In this document: piece by piece, positions 24,392-34,582 of the stretch
How positions within the stretch are numbered: the stretch's first letter is position 1
Layout of the letters: every line of letters begins with the position of its first letter
Assembly: GCF_011766325.1 (NCBI RefSeq)
Contig: NZ_BLLG01000003.1
Coordinates: 1 to 64,000, forward strand
Source of the DNA: Streptomyces pacificus
GTDB lineage: Bacteria > Actinomycetota > Actinomycetes > Streptomycetales > Streptomycetaceae
Reading direction: 5' to 3'
DNA: 64,000 nucleotides
Made by a program: the position numbers and the translations under genes
Notes under the pieces: generated by a model
Told to the model about the DNA's origin: nothing
Seen by the model: only the letters and a program-made list of their open reading frames with translations
The model's database searches: none

Positions 24392-25000
24392 GAGGCGTAC
24401 CGGCATCCCCTTGTTTGTCGTCGTACTCGGCCCGCGCCTGGCGTCCGTCCGGGCGTTCCAGCGCTGTCATGCGGCCGTGCTCGTCATAGGCGGAACGGCT
24501 GACGTGGCCCAGCGGATCCGTCCGAGACAGCAGGCGGTTGTGGCGGCCGTAATCGAAGCGAGTGACCGCCCCCAGTGCGTCGATCTCGGCAACGACTTGG
24601 GAGCGCTCGTTGACCATGAAGCGCTTCGTGTGGCCGTGACCATCGGTGGGGGAAGTCGTGCGCAGGCCGGTTCCCGGGTCCGTGTCGTCCCAGGTGAAGC
24701 GGGATTCGATGTGGCCGTTGGTGCCGGACTGGTAGGTACAGCGGTCCTGGTCGTCGTGGACGTATTCGCAGTGGCTGCCGTTGGTGTCCGTCCACGAGGT
24801 GATGCGGCCGTGCTCGTCGCGGCCGAAGCGCAGGGGCCGGCCAGAAGAGTTGACGACCTCGGTGAGGTGCCCGTCGGGGTAGCCGTAGCGCAGGATCTCT
24901 TGATCGGATCCGTCCGCAGCAACCCCCGCGAGGTGCAGGGCGGTCACGCGTCCTTCGCTGCGGGCGACACCCTCCAAGGTGCCGCGACCCGGGGCAAGGT
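24392..25000 (-). pseudogene. RHS/YD-repeat protein fragment
   Basis: The minus-strand frame encodes several YD-type repeats, for example LRYGYPDGHLTEVVNSSGRP, LRFGRDEHGRITSWTDTNGS, TRFDYGRHNRLLSRTDPLGH and AYDEHGRMTALERPDGRQA. These belong to the core of RHS polymorphic-toxin proteins, which are normally over 1000 aa. Both ends are missing: no start, no signal, no toxin tip. After about 200 residues the reading becomes random. It is a remnant just upstream of pglW. Confidence 0.75.
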
Positions 25001-25243
25001 GGGCGCGATGGTCTACCCGACGGGCCCGGAAACGCGGGAGAGGCTGCGAGAGCCGGCAGGCGGACCGGCACGGGAGGCCGTCCCGGTCTGACGGGGCGGA
25101 TGCACGCGGTCGTGCGCCGTCCGGAGCCGATCCGTCCCCCTTGATAACCCCTTCTCCGCCCGCGGACACGGACTAGGATCTGAACTCTGGGTCCGGCCAT
25201 GGGAAACGGCGGCCCTTGCGGGGCACGAGGAGCGGGGACAGGC

Positions 25244-28200
25244 ATGCGGGAAGGCCGGTGGGTCACGGTCACCGAGTCCGAGTTCGATCACGAACGCCGT
25301 GGCCTGGACGCGATCCGGGAGAGGCTGCCGGACTCCGACCCCTGGCGGGCCTGGTCGAACTTCACCTTCACCGCCAACACCGGTCACGTCCGTGAAGTGG
25401 ACCTGCTGGTCGTCGCTCCCGGCGGCGTCTGCATGATCGAACTGAAGGACTGGCACGGCTCGGTCACGTCCGAGAACGGCACCTGGGTGCAGACGACTCC
25501 CGGTGGCCGCCGCCGTACGCACGGCAACCCGCTGCACCTGGTCAACCGCAAGGCCAAGGAACTGGCCGGCCTGCTCGCGCTGCCCGGCGGCAAGCGGGTC
25601 TGGGTCGCCGAGGCCGTCTGCTTCACGGACAGCGGCCTCCGTGTACGCCTGCCCGCCCACGACCGGAACGGCGTCCACACCGTCCACCAGCTGGTCGAGA
25701 TGCTGGGGCAGCCTCCGCGTGACGAGCGGCGCCGCATCACCGCGATCGGCTCGCGCGAGATCGAGGCGGCCCTCAAGAACATCGGCATCCGCAAGAGCGA
25801 CGCGCAGTACAAGGTCGGCCCGTACGAGCTGGAGCGGAAGTCCTTCGACTCCGGGCCCACCTGGGCGGACTACCTCGCCCGCCACAGCGATCTTCCCGAG
25901 GCCGCCCGCGTCCGCATCTACCTCAGCGAGCGCGGCTCCGACGCCTCCCTGCGCCAGTCCGTCGAGAACGCCGCCCGGCGCGAAGCCGCGGTGCTGGGCC
26001 GGTTCAGGCACCCGGGCGTGGTCGAGCTCAAGCAGTACTTCCCCTCCGGGCACGCCGCCGGCCCCGCGCTGATCTTCGACTACCACCCGGACACCCTGAA
26101 GCTGGACGAGTACCTGGTCCAGTACGGCGGGAAGCTGGACATCCTCGGACGGATGGCGCTGGTCCGCCAGCTCGCCGAGACCATGCGCTCCGCCCACTCC
26201 AGCCGCATCCACCACCGGGCGCTCGCCGCCCGCTCCGTGCTCGTCGTCCCCCGGCCGCGCGGCCGGAAGGGCAGGGCGGTGGGGGAGGAGGCCGCCTGGC
26301 TCACCCCGCAGCTCCAGATCTCCGACTGGCAGATCGCCACCCAGCGCAGCGGCGACTCCTCCCAGGGCCAGGGCATGACCCGCTTCGCGCCGACCGCGCT
26401 GTCCGCCCAGCACCTGGCCGACGACGCCGACGCCTACCTCGCCCCCGAACTCACCGCCCTCAACCCCGACCCGGTCCACCTCGACGTGTACGGGCTCGGC
26501 GTCCTCACCTATCTGCTGGTCACCGGCAAGGCCCCGGCCGCCGGCCAGGCCGAGCTGCTGGCCCGCCTGGAAGCGGGGGAGGGGCTGCGCCCCAGCTCCC
26601 TGGTGGACGGCCTCTCGGAGGACGTCGACTTCCTGGTGCAGGCCGCCACCGCCTACCGGCCGGGCCAGCGGCTGTCCAGTGTCGACGAGTTCCTGGAGCT
26701 GCTGGAAGTCGTCGAGGACTCCCTCACCGCCCCGGCCGCGGCTGCCACCGGTACGGAAGGGCCGGGCGGCGAGGACGACGACACCACCGCCGACAAGGAC
26801 CCGCTGGAGGCCGTCGCCGGTGATGTGCTCGCTGACCGGTGGGAGATCCGCCGCCGCCTCGGCACCGGCTCCACCAGCCGCGCCTTCCTCGTCCGCGACC
26901 TCCAGGCCGAGACCCGCAGGACCCGCCCGCTGGCCGTGCTGAAGGTCGCCCTCTCCGACAGCCGCAGCGAGATCCTCGCCCGCGAGGCCGAGGCCATGGG
27001 GCGCCTGCGCCCCCACTCCGGCATCATCCGCCTCGTCGAACCCGAGCCGCTGCACATCGGCGGCCGTACCGTCCTGGCACTGGAGTACGTCGGCGACGAG
27101 CGCGACGACAACGGACAGGGCACCGAGGGCGGCGGACGTCCACGCCGCCGCGAGGAGACCGTCGCCCGCCAGCTCCGCGAGAACGGCCGCCTCCAGGTGG
27201 ACCAGCTGGAGGCGTACGGCGACTACCTCTTCGGAGCCGTCGACTTCCTGGAGGGCGAGGGCGTCTGGCACCGCGACATCAAGCCCGACAACATCGCCAT
27301 CCGCATCCGCCCCAACCGCACCCGTGAACTCGTCCTCATCGACTTCTCCCTCGCCGGCTACCCGGCGAGGAGCACCAACGCGGGCACCGACGGCTACCTC
27401 GACCCCTTCGTCGACGTCATCACCCGAGGCTCGTACGACTCGCACGCCGAGCGGTACGCCGTCGCCGTCACCCTGCACCAGATGGCCTCCGGTGAACTGC
27501 CCAGGTGGGGCGACGGCAGTGTCCTGCCGCGCATGACCGACGCGAAGGAGTGGCCCTACCCGACCATCGCGGCCGAGGCCTTCGACCCGGCCGTACGGGA
27601 CGGGCTGGTCGCCTTCTTCCAGAAGGCCCTGCACCGCGACGCCGGCAAGCGGTTCCCCGAGCTGAAGCCGATGCGGGACGCCTGGCGCAAGGTCTTCCTC
27701 GACGCCTCGCGGACCGTCCCGTCCAGCCACCGTTCCCGTCACCCGGCCGCCACGACAACGGAGGAGGGGACACCGGCCGAGGGCGCCGCCGCGGCGGCGA
27801 TCGCCGACGCCGAGCCGGAGACCGCCGAGCAGCAGCGCGACCGCCTCGCCGCCGAAGTCACCCGCGACACCCCGCTGACCGTCTCCGGCCTCACGCCCGC
27901 CGCCCAGTCCTTCCTCTACGGCCTCGGCATCACCACGGTCGGCGAACTGCTCGACTACAGCCGCCGCAAGCTCGTCAACGCCCCCGGACTGGGCGCCAAG
28001 ACCCGCAACGAGGTCCAGCAGCGGCAGCGCGAGTGGGGCGAGCGGCTGCGCGGGATCCCCGTCTCACCGCTGACACCGAAGGGCCGGGCGGAGGCCAGGG
28101 AGGAGCTGGAGCAGCTCACCGCGGCAGAGTCGGCCCTCGTCGGCGGACTCGCCAAGGGCACCTCGGCGGGCGCGCTGTCGCCCCGTATGCTCCGCTCCGT

Positions 28201-29977
28201 CAGCCTCGACACCCTCGCCACCGTCTTCGTACCCGCCGTCAACAACAACGGCTCCAACCGCAACAAGGCCGAGATGGTCCGGCTGTTGCTGCGCCTGCCC
28301 GACGAGCACGGCGTGCTGCCCGACATCGGTGTCTGGCCGAAGCAGAAGGACGTCGCGGAGGGCCTCGGGCTGAGCCAGGGCCGCATCCCGCAGCTGCTCA
28401 AGGACGAGCGCAAGCGCTGGAAGGCCGAGCCCGCCGTCCGGGCACTGCGCGAGGAGATCATCGACCTGCTCGTGAGCATGGGCCGGGTCGCCTCGGCGGT
28501 GGAGATCGCGGACGCCCTCGCGGTCCGGCGAGGGACGCACCTCGCGGGGCGCGAGCAGCGGCGGGCGATGGCGCTGGCGGCCGTACGGGCCGTGGTGGAG
28601 GTCGAGCAACTGCTGCCGCAGGAAGCCGAGTTCCAGCACCAGCCCAACCGCAAGGCGACCGACGAGTCCCTGGGCGCCGGCCTGCTCGCCCTCGACGTCC
28701 GCGAGAACGACGGCCCGGACACCCCGACCGCGCCGGGCCTCCTGGAGTACGCGACCCGTCTCGGCAAGACCGCCGACCGGCTGGCCAAGCTGGACACCCT
28801 GCCGACTGCGGCGACCGTGCTCGCCGAACTGGGCGCGCTGACGGTGCCGCCGGGCACGGTCGACTGGGACGAGCGGCGCATGGTGGAGCTGGCGGCCGCG
28901 GCCTCCGTGAACGCCGCCGCCACGCCGCGCCTGGAGATCTACCCGCGCGACCTGCCGCTGGTGAGGGCGCTGCGCCTCACCCAGGCCGGGCTCGTCCGCT
29001 GGATCCCGGGCATGCCCGAGGGCCAGCAGCCGGGGCTGACCGGCGAGGCCGTGCACGAGCGGGTCCGGGCTCGTTTCCCGGAGATGGTCGTCCCGGACGG
29101 GCGCGGCGGCACGACCCACGAACTGCCGACGGGCGGCCCGCTCACCAAGGCGTTACGCGACGCCGGCTTCGAACTGTCGCTCAGCATGCACGAACGCGAG
29201 GGCGTGCTGCGCTACCTGCCGACGCGGGTCGACGACGCGTCGAGCTACCTCACGACGGGTGCGTGGCGGCAGTCGACCCGTACGGGCGCGGTGACGCGGT
29301 ACGCCGACGACCCGCAACTCGCGGGCGCGGTCCGCGCGGAGGAACGGCTCCTCGCGTCGGCCCGGCGGGACGGCTACCGGGTGCTGACGGTCGGCCAGCG
29401 GTCGGTGCGGGAGGCGGTGGCCGGGCTGGCCGGCGAACGGCTCGGCGCGGAAGCGGTCTCGGTCACCGCACTGTTCCTTCAGGCCCTGCACGCGCAGATC
29501 ACGCCGGGCACCAAGCCCACCTGGGAGACCCTGCTCAAGGCGGACGCCGCCGAGCCGGGCTCGAAGGGCGCGGTGCGGTTCGCGGAGTACGCGCGCACGG
29601 CGTGGGGCACGGTGGAGCCCCGGATCGCGGAGCTGCTGGGCAACGGCGGCGGAGGCGGGGCCGGTTTCGGGACCGGTCTCGGGGGACCTGTGCTGCTGAC
29701 GGAGGCCGGGGTGTTCGCGCGCTACGACGCGATGGGCGTCCTGCACCGCCTGGCGTCGGCGGCCCGGCGCGGCGGGCGGGGCCTGTGGCTCCTGGTCCCC
29801 CAGCCCGACCCCGCGCGCGAGCCCCGGCTCGGGCAGGTGGCCGTGCCGTACCAGGCCGGCCTGGGGGAGTGGATTCAGCTTCCGGACACCTGGGTGGGCA
29901 ACGCCCACCGCGGGTCCGGCGATGGTGTGGCAAGTGCTGGTGCCCGTGGTAGTGGTGGCGAGGGAGACGTCAAGTGA
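25244..29977 (+). CDS. pglW: PglW, BREX type 2 Ser/Thr kinase
   Basis: A 1577-aa protein; I chose the ATG at 25244 (MREGRWVTVTESEFDHERR), after an AGGAG. The in-frame ATG at 25199 has no ribosome site. Residues about 10-130 are a NERD-type domain (NFTFTANTGHVREVDLLVV, MIELKDWHGSV). A degenerate kinase-like region follows (about 190-500). The active kinase domain begins at GTGSTSRAF (540), with the catalytic loop HRDIKPDN (676-683) and DFS instead of DFG at 700. A helix-hairpin-helix segment (LVNAPGLGAKTRNEVQQRQ) lies near 915. PglW is needed for phage growth limitation. Its stop overlaps the pglX start (GTGA). Confidence 0.93.
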   Translation: MREGRWVTVTESEFDHERRGLDAIRERLPDSDPWRAWSNFTFTANTGHVREVDLLVVAPGGVCMIELKDWHGSVTSENGTWVQTTPGGRRRTHGNPLHLVNRKAKELAGLLALPGGKRVWVAEAVCFTDSGLRVRLPAHDRNGVHTVHQLVEMLGQPPRDERRRITAIGSREIEAALKNIGIRKSDAQYKVGPYELERKSFDSGPTWADYLARHSDLPEAARVRIYLSERGSDASLRQSVENAARREAAVLGRFRHPGVVELKQYFPSGHAAGPALIFDYHPDTLKLDEYLVQYGGKLDILGRMALVRQLAETMRSAHSSRIHHRALAARSVLVVPRPRGRKGRAVGEEAAWLTPQLQISDWQIATQRSGDSSQGQGMTRFAPTALSAQHLADDADAYLAPELTALNPDPVHLDVYGLGVLTYLLVTGKAPAAGQAELLARLEAGEGLRPSSLVDGLSEDVDFLVQAATAYRPGQRLSSVDEFLELLEVVEDSLTAPAAAATGTEGPGGEDDDTTADKDPLEAVAGDVLADRWEIRRRLGTGSTSRAFLVRDLQAETRRTRPLAVLKVALSDSRSEILAREAEAMGRLRPHSGIIRLVEPEPLHIGGRTVLALEYVGDERDDNGQGTEGGGRPRRREETVARQLRENGRLQVDQLEAYGDYLFGAVDFLEGEGVWHRDIKPDNIAIRIRPNRTRELVLIDFSLAGYPARSTNAGTDGYLDPFVDVITRGSYDSHAERYAVAVTLHQMASGELPRWGDGSVLPRMTDAKEWPYPTIAAEAFDPAVRDGLVAFFQKALHRDAGKRFPELKPMRDAWRKVFLDASRTVPSSHRSRHPAATTTEEGTPAEGAAAAAIADAEPETAEQQRDRLAAEVTRDTPLTVSGLTPAAQSFLYGLGITTVGELLDYSRRKLVNAPGLGAKTRNEVQQRQREWGERLRGIPVSPLTPKGRAEAREELEQLTAAESALVGGLAKGTSAGALSPRMLRSVSLDTLATVFVPAVNNNGSNRNKAEMVRLLLRLPDEHGVLPDIGVWPKQKDVAEGLGLSQGRIPQLLKDERKRWKAEPAVRALREEIIDLLVSMGRVASAVEIADALAVRRGTHLAGREQRRAMALAAVRAVVEVEQLLPQEAEFQHQPNRKATDESLGAGLLALDVRENDGPDTPTAPGLLEYATRLGKTADRLAKLDTLPTAATVLAELGALTVPPGTVDWDERRMVELAAAASVNAAATPRLEIYPRDLPLVRALRLTQAGLVRWIPGMPEGQQPGLTGEAVHERVRARFPEMVVPDGRGGTTHELPTGGPLTKALRDAGFELSLSMHEREGVLRYLPTRVDDASSYLTTGAWRQSTRTGAVTRYADDPQLAGAVRAEERLLASARRDGYRVLTVGQRSVREAVAGLAGERLGAEAVSVTALFLQALHAQITPGTKPTWETLLKADAAEPGSKGAVRFAEYARTAWGTVEPRIAELLGNGGGGGAGFGTGLGGPVLLTEAGVFARYDAMGVLHRLASAARRGGRGLWLLVPQPDPAREPRLGQVAVPYQAGLGEWIQLPDTWVGNAHRGSGDGVASAGARGSGGEGDVK

Positions 29978-32900
29978 TCGACCGCAAGGCTCTGTTGAAC
30001 GACCTGAAGCAGCAGGTCAAGGCGGTCGAGGCGGATCTTGGGCGCCAGGTGAAGGCGCTGGGGGATGTCGGCGCGCGGCTGCGCGCCGAGTACGACCAGG
30101 CACGCAAGCTGGGGCGTACGGCGGCGACGTGGAACGCGTGGCTGGACGAGCGGGTCACGCAGGTCGCGGTGGCGTGGGTGCTGGGAAGCGTCTTCGTGCG
30201 ATTCTGCGAGGACAACCGGCTGATCCCGGAGCCGTACCTGACGGGGCCGGACGGTGACCGGCGGGAGCTGGCGGAGTCCCGCTACGACGCGTATGTGGAG
30301 TCGGACGAGGACCCGACGTACCGGGGCTGGCTGGAGCAGGCGTTCGAGGAACTGGGGCAGGGGCAGGCGGGCCGGCTGCTCTTCGACAAGCGGCACAACC
30401 CGCTGTACCAGGTGCCGCTGTCGCATGACGGTGCCCGGGATCTGGTCGAGTTCTGGCGGGGGAGGGACGAGGGGGGCGTCCTCGTCCACGACTTCACCGA
30501 CCCGCTGAACGAGGACGGCACGGAGGGCTGGGACACGCGGTTCCTGGGGGACCTGTACCAGGACCTGAGCGAGGCCGCCCGGAAGACGTACGCACTACTC
30601 CAGACGCCGGAGTTCGTGGAGGAGTTCATCCTCGACCGGACGATGAACCCGGCGGTGCGGGAGTTCGGGTACGAGGAACTGAAGATGATCGACCCTACGT
30701 GTGGGTCGGGGCACTTCGTGCTGGGGGCGTTTCGGCGGTTGGTGCGGCTGTGGGGGGAGGGGCAGCCGGGGAAGGACGTGCACGAGCGGGTAGCGGCTGC
30801 GCTCAGGTCGGTGCACGGGGTCGACGTCAACCCGTTCGCTGTGGCTATTGCCCGGTTCCGGCTGCTGGTTGCCGCGATGGCGGCGGGTGGTGTGCGGACA
30901 CTGGCAGAGGCGGCGAAGTACGACTGGCCGGTGAATCTGGCCGTGGGTGACTCGCTGATCAAGCATCGCCACAAGCAGGGCAACCTATTCGACGATTTGG
31001 AGGAAGAAGGAGCGGACGAGCTCGCAGACTTCAAGTACGAGACCGAGGACGTTCACGAGCACCCGAACATTTTGCGACCGGGTCGGTATCACGTCGTGGT
31101 GGGGAATCCTCCTTACATCACGGTGAAGGATAAGAAGCTCAACGAGCTGTACCGGGGACTTTACAACGCTTGCACAGGAGCTTACGCGCTGTCGGTGCCA
31201 TTCGCTCAACGGTTCTTCGAGCTAGCCAAGATTGGGGAAGTCGAAAGCGGGCTAGGATATGGTCTGGTCGGTCAGATCACTGCCAATTCCTTCATGAAGC
31301 GGGAGTTCGGAGCGCGGTTGGTCGAGACCTACTTCGGGCATGAGGTGGAGTTGACCGAAGTCATTGATACCTCCGGCGCATACATTCCCGGACACGGAAC
31401 GCCGACCGTTATCCTTGTCGGTAAGAGGCGCAGCGGAAGCAGGCGATCGCCGACAATTCGGACCATTCGAAGCGCTCAAGGTGAGCCAACCGCTCCCAAG
31501 AAGCCCGAAGATGGGCTGGTCTGGAAAGCGATCCGAGAACAGATCGACGAGCTAGGATCTGCCAGTAAGTGGCTCTCGGTAGGCGATCTTGAGCGCGAAC
31601 GATACTTCAGCAAGCATCCATGGATTCTCGCCTCCAACGCTCTGGAACTCGTCGAGCAGATCAGTGGTGGATCTCAAGCATCTCTGGGAAGTATCGCCGC
31701 GGACATTGGTGCAGGGGCCGTCACGCGCGAGGATGACGCCTACATGGTCGGCTCGGGCCACCTGCGACGCAGCGAAATTCCGAGTGATCGATGGCGTCCC
31801 CTCGTCGAGGGCATGGAAATCCGCGATTACTTGATCTGGAATCCAACAGCCGCTATCTGGCCGTACTTCAGTCCGGACTTGAAGCCAGACGCGCCAGAGT
31901 CAGTGGAGTATGCGCTCTGGCCATACCGGGTCGTGCTTCAGAAGCGGGTGGCTTTCGGGAAAACGCAGCTTGAGCGGGGGTTGAGTTGGTTCGAGTATTC
32001 GATGTTCTTCCGTCAGCGGTATGGGGCCCGACTGGCGATCGCTACGCCGGAAATCGCGACTCACAATCATTTCATTCTCAATCGCGGTGAAAAGGTTTTC
32101 AAGGATACTGCGCCAGTAATCACTCTCGGTGAGGGGGTCGAAGAAGAGGAGTACCTTCGAATTCTAGGGTTTCTTAACAGTTCCACTATTTGTTTCTGGA
32201 TGAAAGCAGCATGCCACAATAAGGGTGGAAGCGGTCTGGGGAGAGGGTTTCAGGACGAGGCTTGGGAGAATAGGTACCAGTACAAGGGAGCCAATCTCGC
32301 CCGCCTACCCGTCGCTGGCGGGTCATCAGCTGCTATCGCCACTCACCTCGATGCCCTCGCCCAGGAGTTCGCAGCTTCTAGCCCTGCCGCCCTATGCTCT
32401 GAGGGCACCCCTACCGCCACCGTGCTACGCGAAGCCCGCGCCGCCTGGCACTCCGCCCGCGCTCGCATGATTGCCCTCCAAGAGGAACTGGACTGGCAGG
32501 TCTACTCCCTCTACAACCTGCACCCCGAAGACCTTCGCGTCTCCGAGGACCCCGACGATCCCAACATCCCCGAACTCGCCCTTGGTGAGCGCGCCTTCGA
32601 GATCGTTCTGGCACGCCGCGTAGCCGCAGGCGAGGCCAGCGATGAGTGGTTCAAGCGGCACGGGTCCACCCCCATCACGGAGATCCCCGCCCATTGGCCC
32701 GCCCCCTACCGGGAGATCGTCCAGAAGCGCATCGACGCCATCGAGTCGAACCGTGCCATTGGCATGATCGAGCGTCCCGAGTACAAGCGGCGCTGGGCCA
32801 CCGAGGGATGGGATGCCCTCCAGGAGAAGGCCCTGCGGTCCTGGCTGCTCGACCGTATGGAGAACCGCGACCACTGGTTCGACGAGAACGGTCAGCCCAC

Positions 32901-33591
32901 CATCCTCACCCTGGCGCGCCTCACCGACGCCCTCTCCCGTGACGAGGACTTCGCCTCCGTCGCCAAGCTCTACGCGCCCCGCAAAGAACTCGCGAAGGTC
33001 GTCGCAGAGCTGATCACCGACGAGCACGTGCCATTCCTCTCTGCCCTGCGCTACAAGCCCTCGGGCATGAAGAAGCGCGCCGACTGGGAAGAGGTGTGGG
33101 ACCTCCAGCGCAAGGAGGACGCCGCTCCTGACGAGCTCGCCAAGCGGAAGATCCGGGACTCCATCCCCGTGCCGCCGAAGTACACCTCGGCCGACTTCCT
33201 TCGCGCCTCTTACTGGAAGGCGCGCGGCAAGCTCGACGTACCCAAGGAGCGGTTCATCTCCTACGGGCAGACCAACGCCGCCACCCCTGAGCTGTACGGG
33301 TGGGCCGGCTGGGACCATCGGGAGCAGGCGCAGGCCCTCGCCACGTACTTCACCAACACCGCGCTGTCCACCGAAGAGATCACGCCGTTCCTCGCCGGCC
33401 TGCTGGAACTCCAGCCGTGGCTGTCCCAGTGGCACAACGAGTTCGACATGCTCTACAGCGGCTCCCCGGCGGACTTCTTCGCCGGTTACCGCCAGCAGAA
33501 GCAGGGCGAGCACGGACTCACCGACGACGACCTCCGTGCCTGGCGCCCTCTGGCCGCGACCCGAGGTCGTCGCGCAGCAGTGAAGCAGTAG
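29974..33591 (+). CDS. pglX: PglX, BREX type 2 adenine-specific DNA methyltransferase
   Basis: A 1205-aa protein from a GTG at 29974 overlapping the pglW stop. SAM motif I is DPTCGSGHF (from Asp240) and the N6-adenine motif IV is NPPY (378-381). The middle and C-terminal parts hold the target-recognition and helical regions. PglX methylates host DNA at an asymmetric site, marking self. The central stretch (about 31000-32300) is visibly richer in A/T than both flanks, which suggests exchange of the recognition domain. Runs of G (for example 30752-30757) occur; pglX of S. coelicolor is phase-variable by a G tract. A minus-strand gene overlaps the last 74 bp. Confidence 0.95.
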   Translation: MIDRKALLNDLKQQVKAVEADLGRQVKALGDVGARLRAEYDQARKLGRTAATWNAWLDERVTQVAVAWVLGSVFVRFCEDNRLIPEPYLTGPDGDRRELAESRYDAYVESDEDPTYRGWLEQAFEELGQGQAGRLLFDKRHNPLYQVPLSHDGARDLVEFWRGRDEGGVLVHDFTDPLNEDGTEGWDTRFLGDLYQDLSEAARKTYALLQTPEFVEEFILDRTMNPAVREFGYEELKMIDPTCGSGHFVLGAFRRLVRLWGEGQPGKDVHERVAAALRSVHGVDVNPFAVAIARFRLLVAAMAAGGVRTLAEAAKYDWPVNLAVGDSLIKHRHKQGNLFDDLEEEGADELADFKYETEDVHEHPNILRPGRYHVVVGNPPYITVKDKKLNELYRGLYNACTGAYALSVPFAQRFFELAKIGEVESGLGYGLVGQITANSFMKREFGARLVETYFGHEVELTEVIDTSGAYIPGHGTPTVILVGKRRSGSRRSPTIRTIRSAQGEPTAPKKPEDGLVWKAIREQIDELGSASKWLSVGDLERERYFSKHPWILASNALELVEQISGGSQASLGSIAADIGAGAVTREDDAYMVGSGHLRRSEIPSDRWRPLVEGMEIRDYLIWNPTAAIWPYFSPDLKPDAPESVEYALWPYRVVLQKRVAFGKTQLERGLSWFEYSMFFRQRYGARLAIATPEIATHNHFILNRGEKVFKDTAPVITLGEGVEEEEYLRILGFLNSSTICFWMKAACHNKGGSGLGRGFQDEAWENRYQYKGANLARLPVAGGSSAAIATHLDALAQEFAASSPAALCSEGTPTATVLREARAAWHSARARMIALQEELDWQVYSLYNLHPEDLRVSEDPDDPNIPELALGERAFEIVLARRVAAGEASDEWFKRHGSTPITEIPAHWPAPYREIVQKRIDAIESNRAIGMIERPEYKRRWATEGWDALQEKALRSWLLDRMENRDHWFDENGQPTILTLARLTDALSRDEDFASVAKLYAPRKELAKVVAELITDEHVPFLSALRYKPSGMKKRADWEEVWDLQRKEDAAPDELAKRKIRDSIPVPPKYTSADFLRASYWKARGKLDVPKERFISYGQTNAATPELYGWAGWDHREQAQALATYFTNTALSTEEITPFLAGLLELQPWLSQWHNEFDMLYSGSPADFFAGYRQQKQGEHGLTDDDLRAWRPLAATRGRRAAVKQ

Positions 33592-34108
33592 CCAGAAGGA
33601 GATCGACGTCCGTCGGATCAGGGGCCACTCGGTGTGTGGGCGGGTGGCCCTGTTGCCGTGCGCGCAGCTCCGCCCACACGGTCTTGCCCGGGGCCGCCAG
33701 GCGCGGGCTGACCCCCCAGTCGTCCGAAAGGGCGGCGACGAGGTGGAGGCCGCGGCCGGACTCGGATGCGGAGTCGGGGGTCGGGGGAGTCGACGGGGGC
33801 TGCTTCTCGGCTCGGGTGTCGGTCACCTCGATGCGGAAGGTGCCCTCAGCCAGGGTGAGTCGAACGCGGAAGTCCCGCCCGGGGACGTGGCCGTGCCGCA
33901 CGGCGTTGGCGGTGAGTTCTGCCGTGATGAGAGTGAGCGTCTCGTTGACCGTGGTCGTGTACGGGTGGCCCCAGTCGTTCAGGCGGTGCGAGACGAGCCG
34001 GCGGGCGAGGCGGGCGCCGCGAGGCGTCGAGGTGAAGCGCATGGTGAACTCGCGTTCAGGCGTGGGGCGCTGCGGCATGTGCCCGTTCGGGGGAGTTGCT
34101 GACTTCAT
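33518..34108 (-). CDS. ATP-binding protein, HATPase/anti-sigma (RsbW-like) family
   Basis: A 196-aa protein from the ATG at 34108 (MKSATPPNGHMPQRPTPERE); ATG codons at 34078 and 34042 are alternatives and no clear ribosome site decides. The HATPase fold shows as TLITAELTANAVRHGHVPG (N box), then DSASESGRGLHLVAALSDDW (G-box region). Such proteins are common in Streptomyces beside XRE-DUF397 pairs, as here (divergent). The last 25 or so residues are encoded opposite the end of pglX, a convergent overlap of 74 bp, so this tail is probably not native to the family. Confidence 0.8.
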   Translation of the reverse strand: MKSATPPNGHMPQRPTPEREFTMRFTSTPRGARLARRLVSHRLNDWGHPYTTTVNETLTLITAELTANAVRHGHVPGRDFRVRLTLAEGTFRIEVTDTRAEKQPPSTPPTPDSASESGRGLHLVAALSDDWGVSPRLAAPGKTVWAELRARQQGHPPTHRVAPDPTDVDLLLATASLLRDDLGSRPEGARHGGRRR

Positions 34109-34110
34109 GG

Positions 34111-34144
34111 GGTCAACGGTGACGAACTCTGCGTAGCGTTGACC
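34111..34144. promoter_or_regulatory. Candidate operator: inverted repeat between ATPase and XRE genes
   Basis: GGTCAACG (34111-34118) and CGTTGACC (34137-34144) are perfect inverted half-sites spaced by 18 nt. The site lies in the divergent region of the HATPase and XRE genes. Degenerate copies are found after the other two DUF397 genes (near 35386 and 36399), where no ATPase gene follows. Likely bound by the XRE regulators; this is inference. Confidence 0.5.
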
Positions 34145-34179
34145 AGGAGCGATGCCCTCACGGATCCGGGCTGTGTGCG

Positions 34180-34582
34180 TGGGCGGTGTGCTTGTGTGCG
34201 GCGCGAGGCGTGACCGGGGTCCGTGACGGCGCGTTGGTCTCAGGATCGGTGGCTGTGGTGGTCGTACGGGAGGAGCTGCGGCGTGAACGACGAGGTTCGT
34301 CAGCCGGAGAACGAGGTCGGGGCGGGCATCCTGTCGGTGTTCGGGCGACAGTTGAAGCTGTTTCGGGAACGGGCGGAATTGAATCGGGTGGGTTTCGGGT
34401 CGCTGACCGGGTACTCGGCTTCGACCATTGCTGCGTTCGAGCAGGGGAGACGCATCCCGCCGTCGAGGTTCATCGACCAGGCGGATGACCTGCTCGGGGC
34501 GGGCGGGGTGCTGCTCGCAGGCAAGGAGGAGGTGGCTCGGTCCCAGTACCCGACGTTCTTCCGGGACGCGGCGAAGCTGGAG
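34180..34582 (+). repeat. Direct repeat, copy 1: promoter and HTH-coding part of an XRE gene
   Basis: This 403-bp stretch is nearly identical to 36471-36873. It covers the upstream region and the first ~100 codons of the regulator; the two genes diverge sharply after it. Confidence 0.85.

Noticed and set aside
25141..25179. TTGATA and TAGGAT as a promoter for pglW
   Set aside because: The spacing is 27 bp, too long for a normal -35/-10 pair; TAGGAT alone may still be a -10 box.
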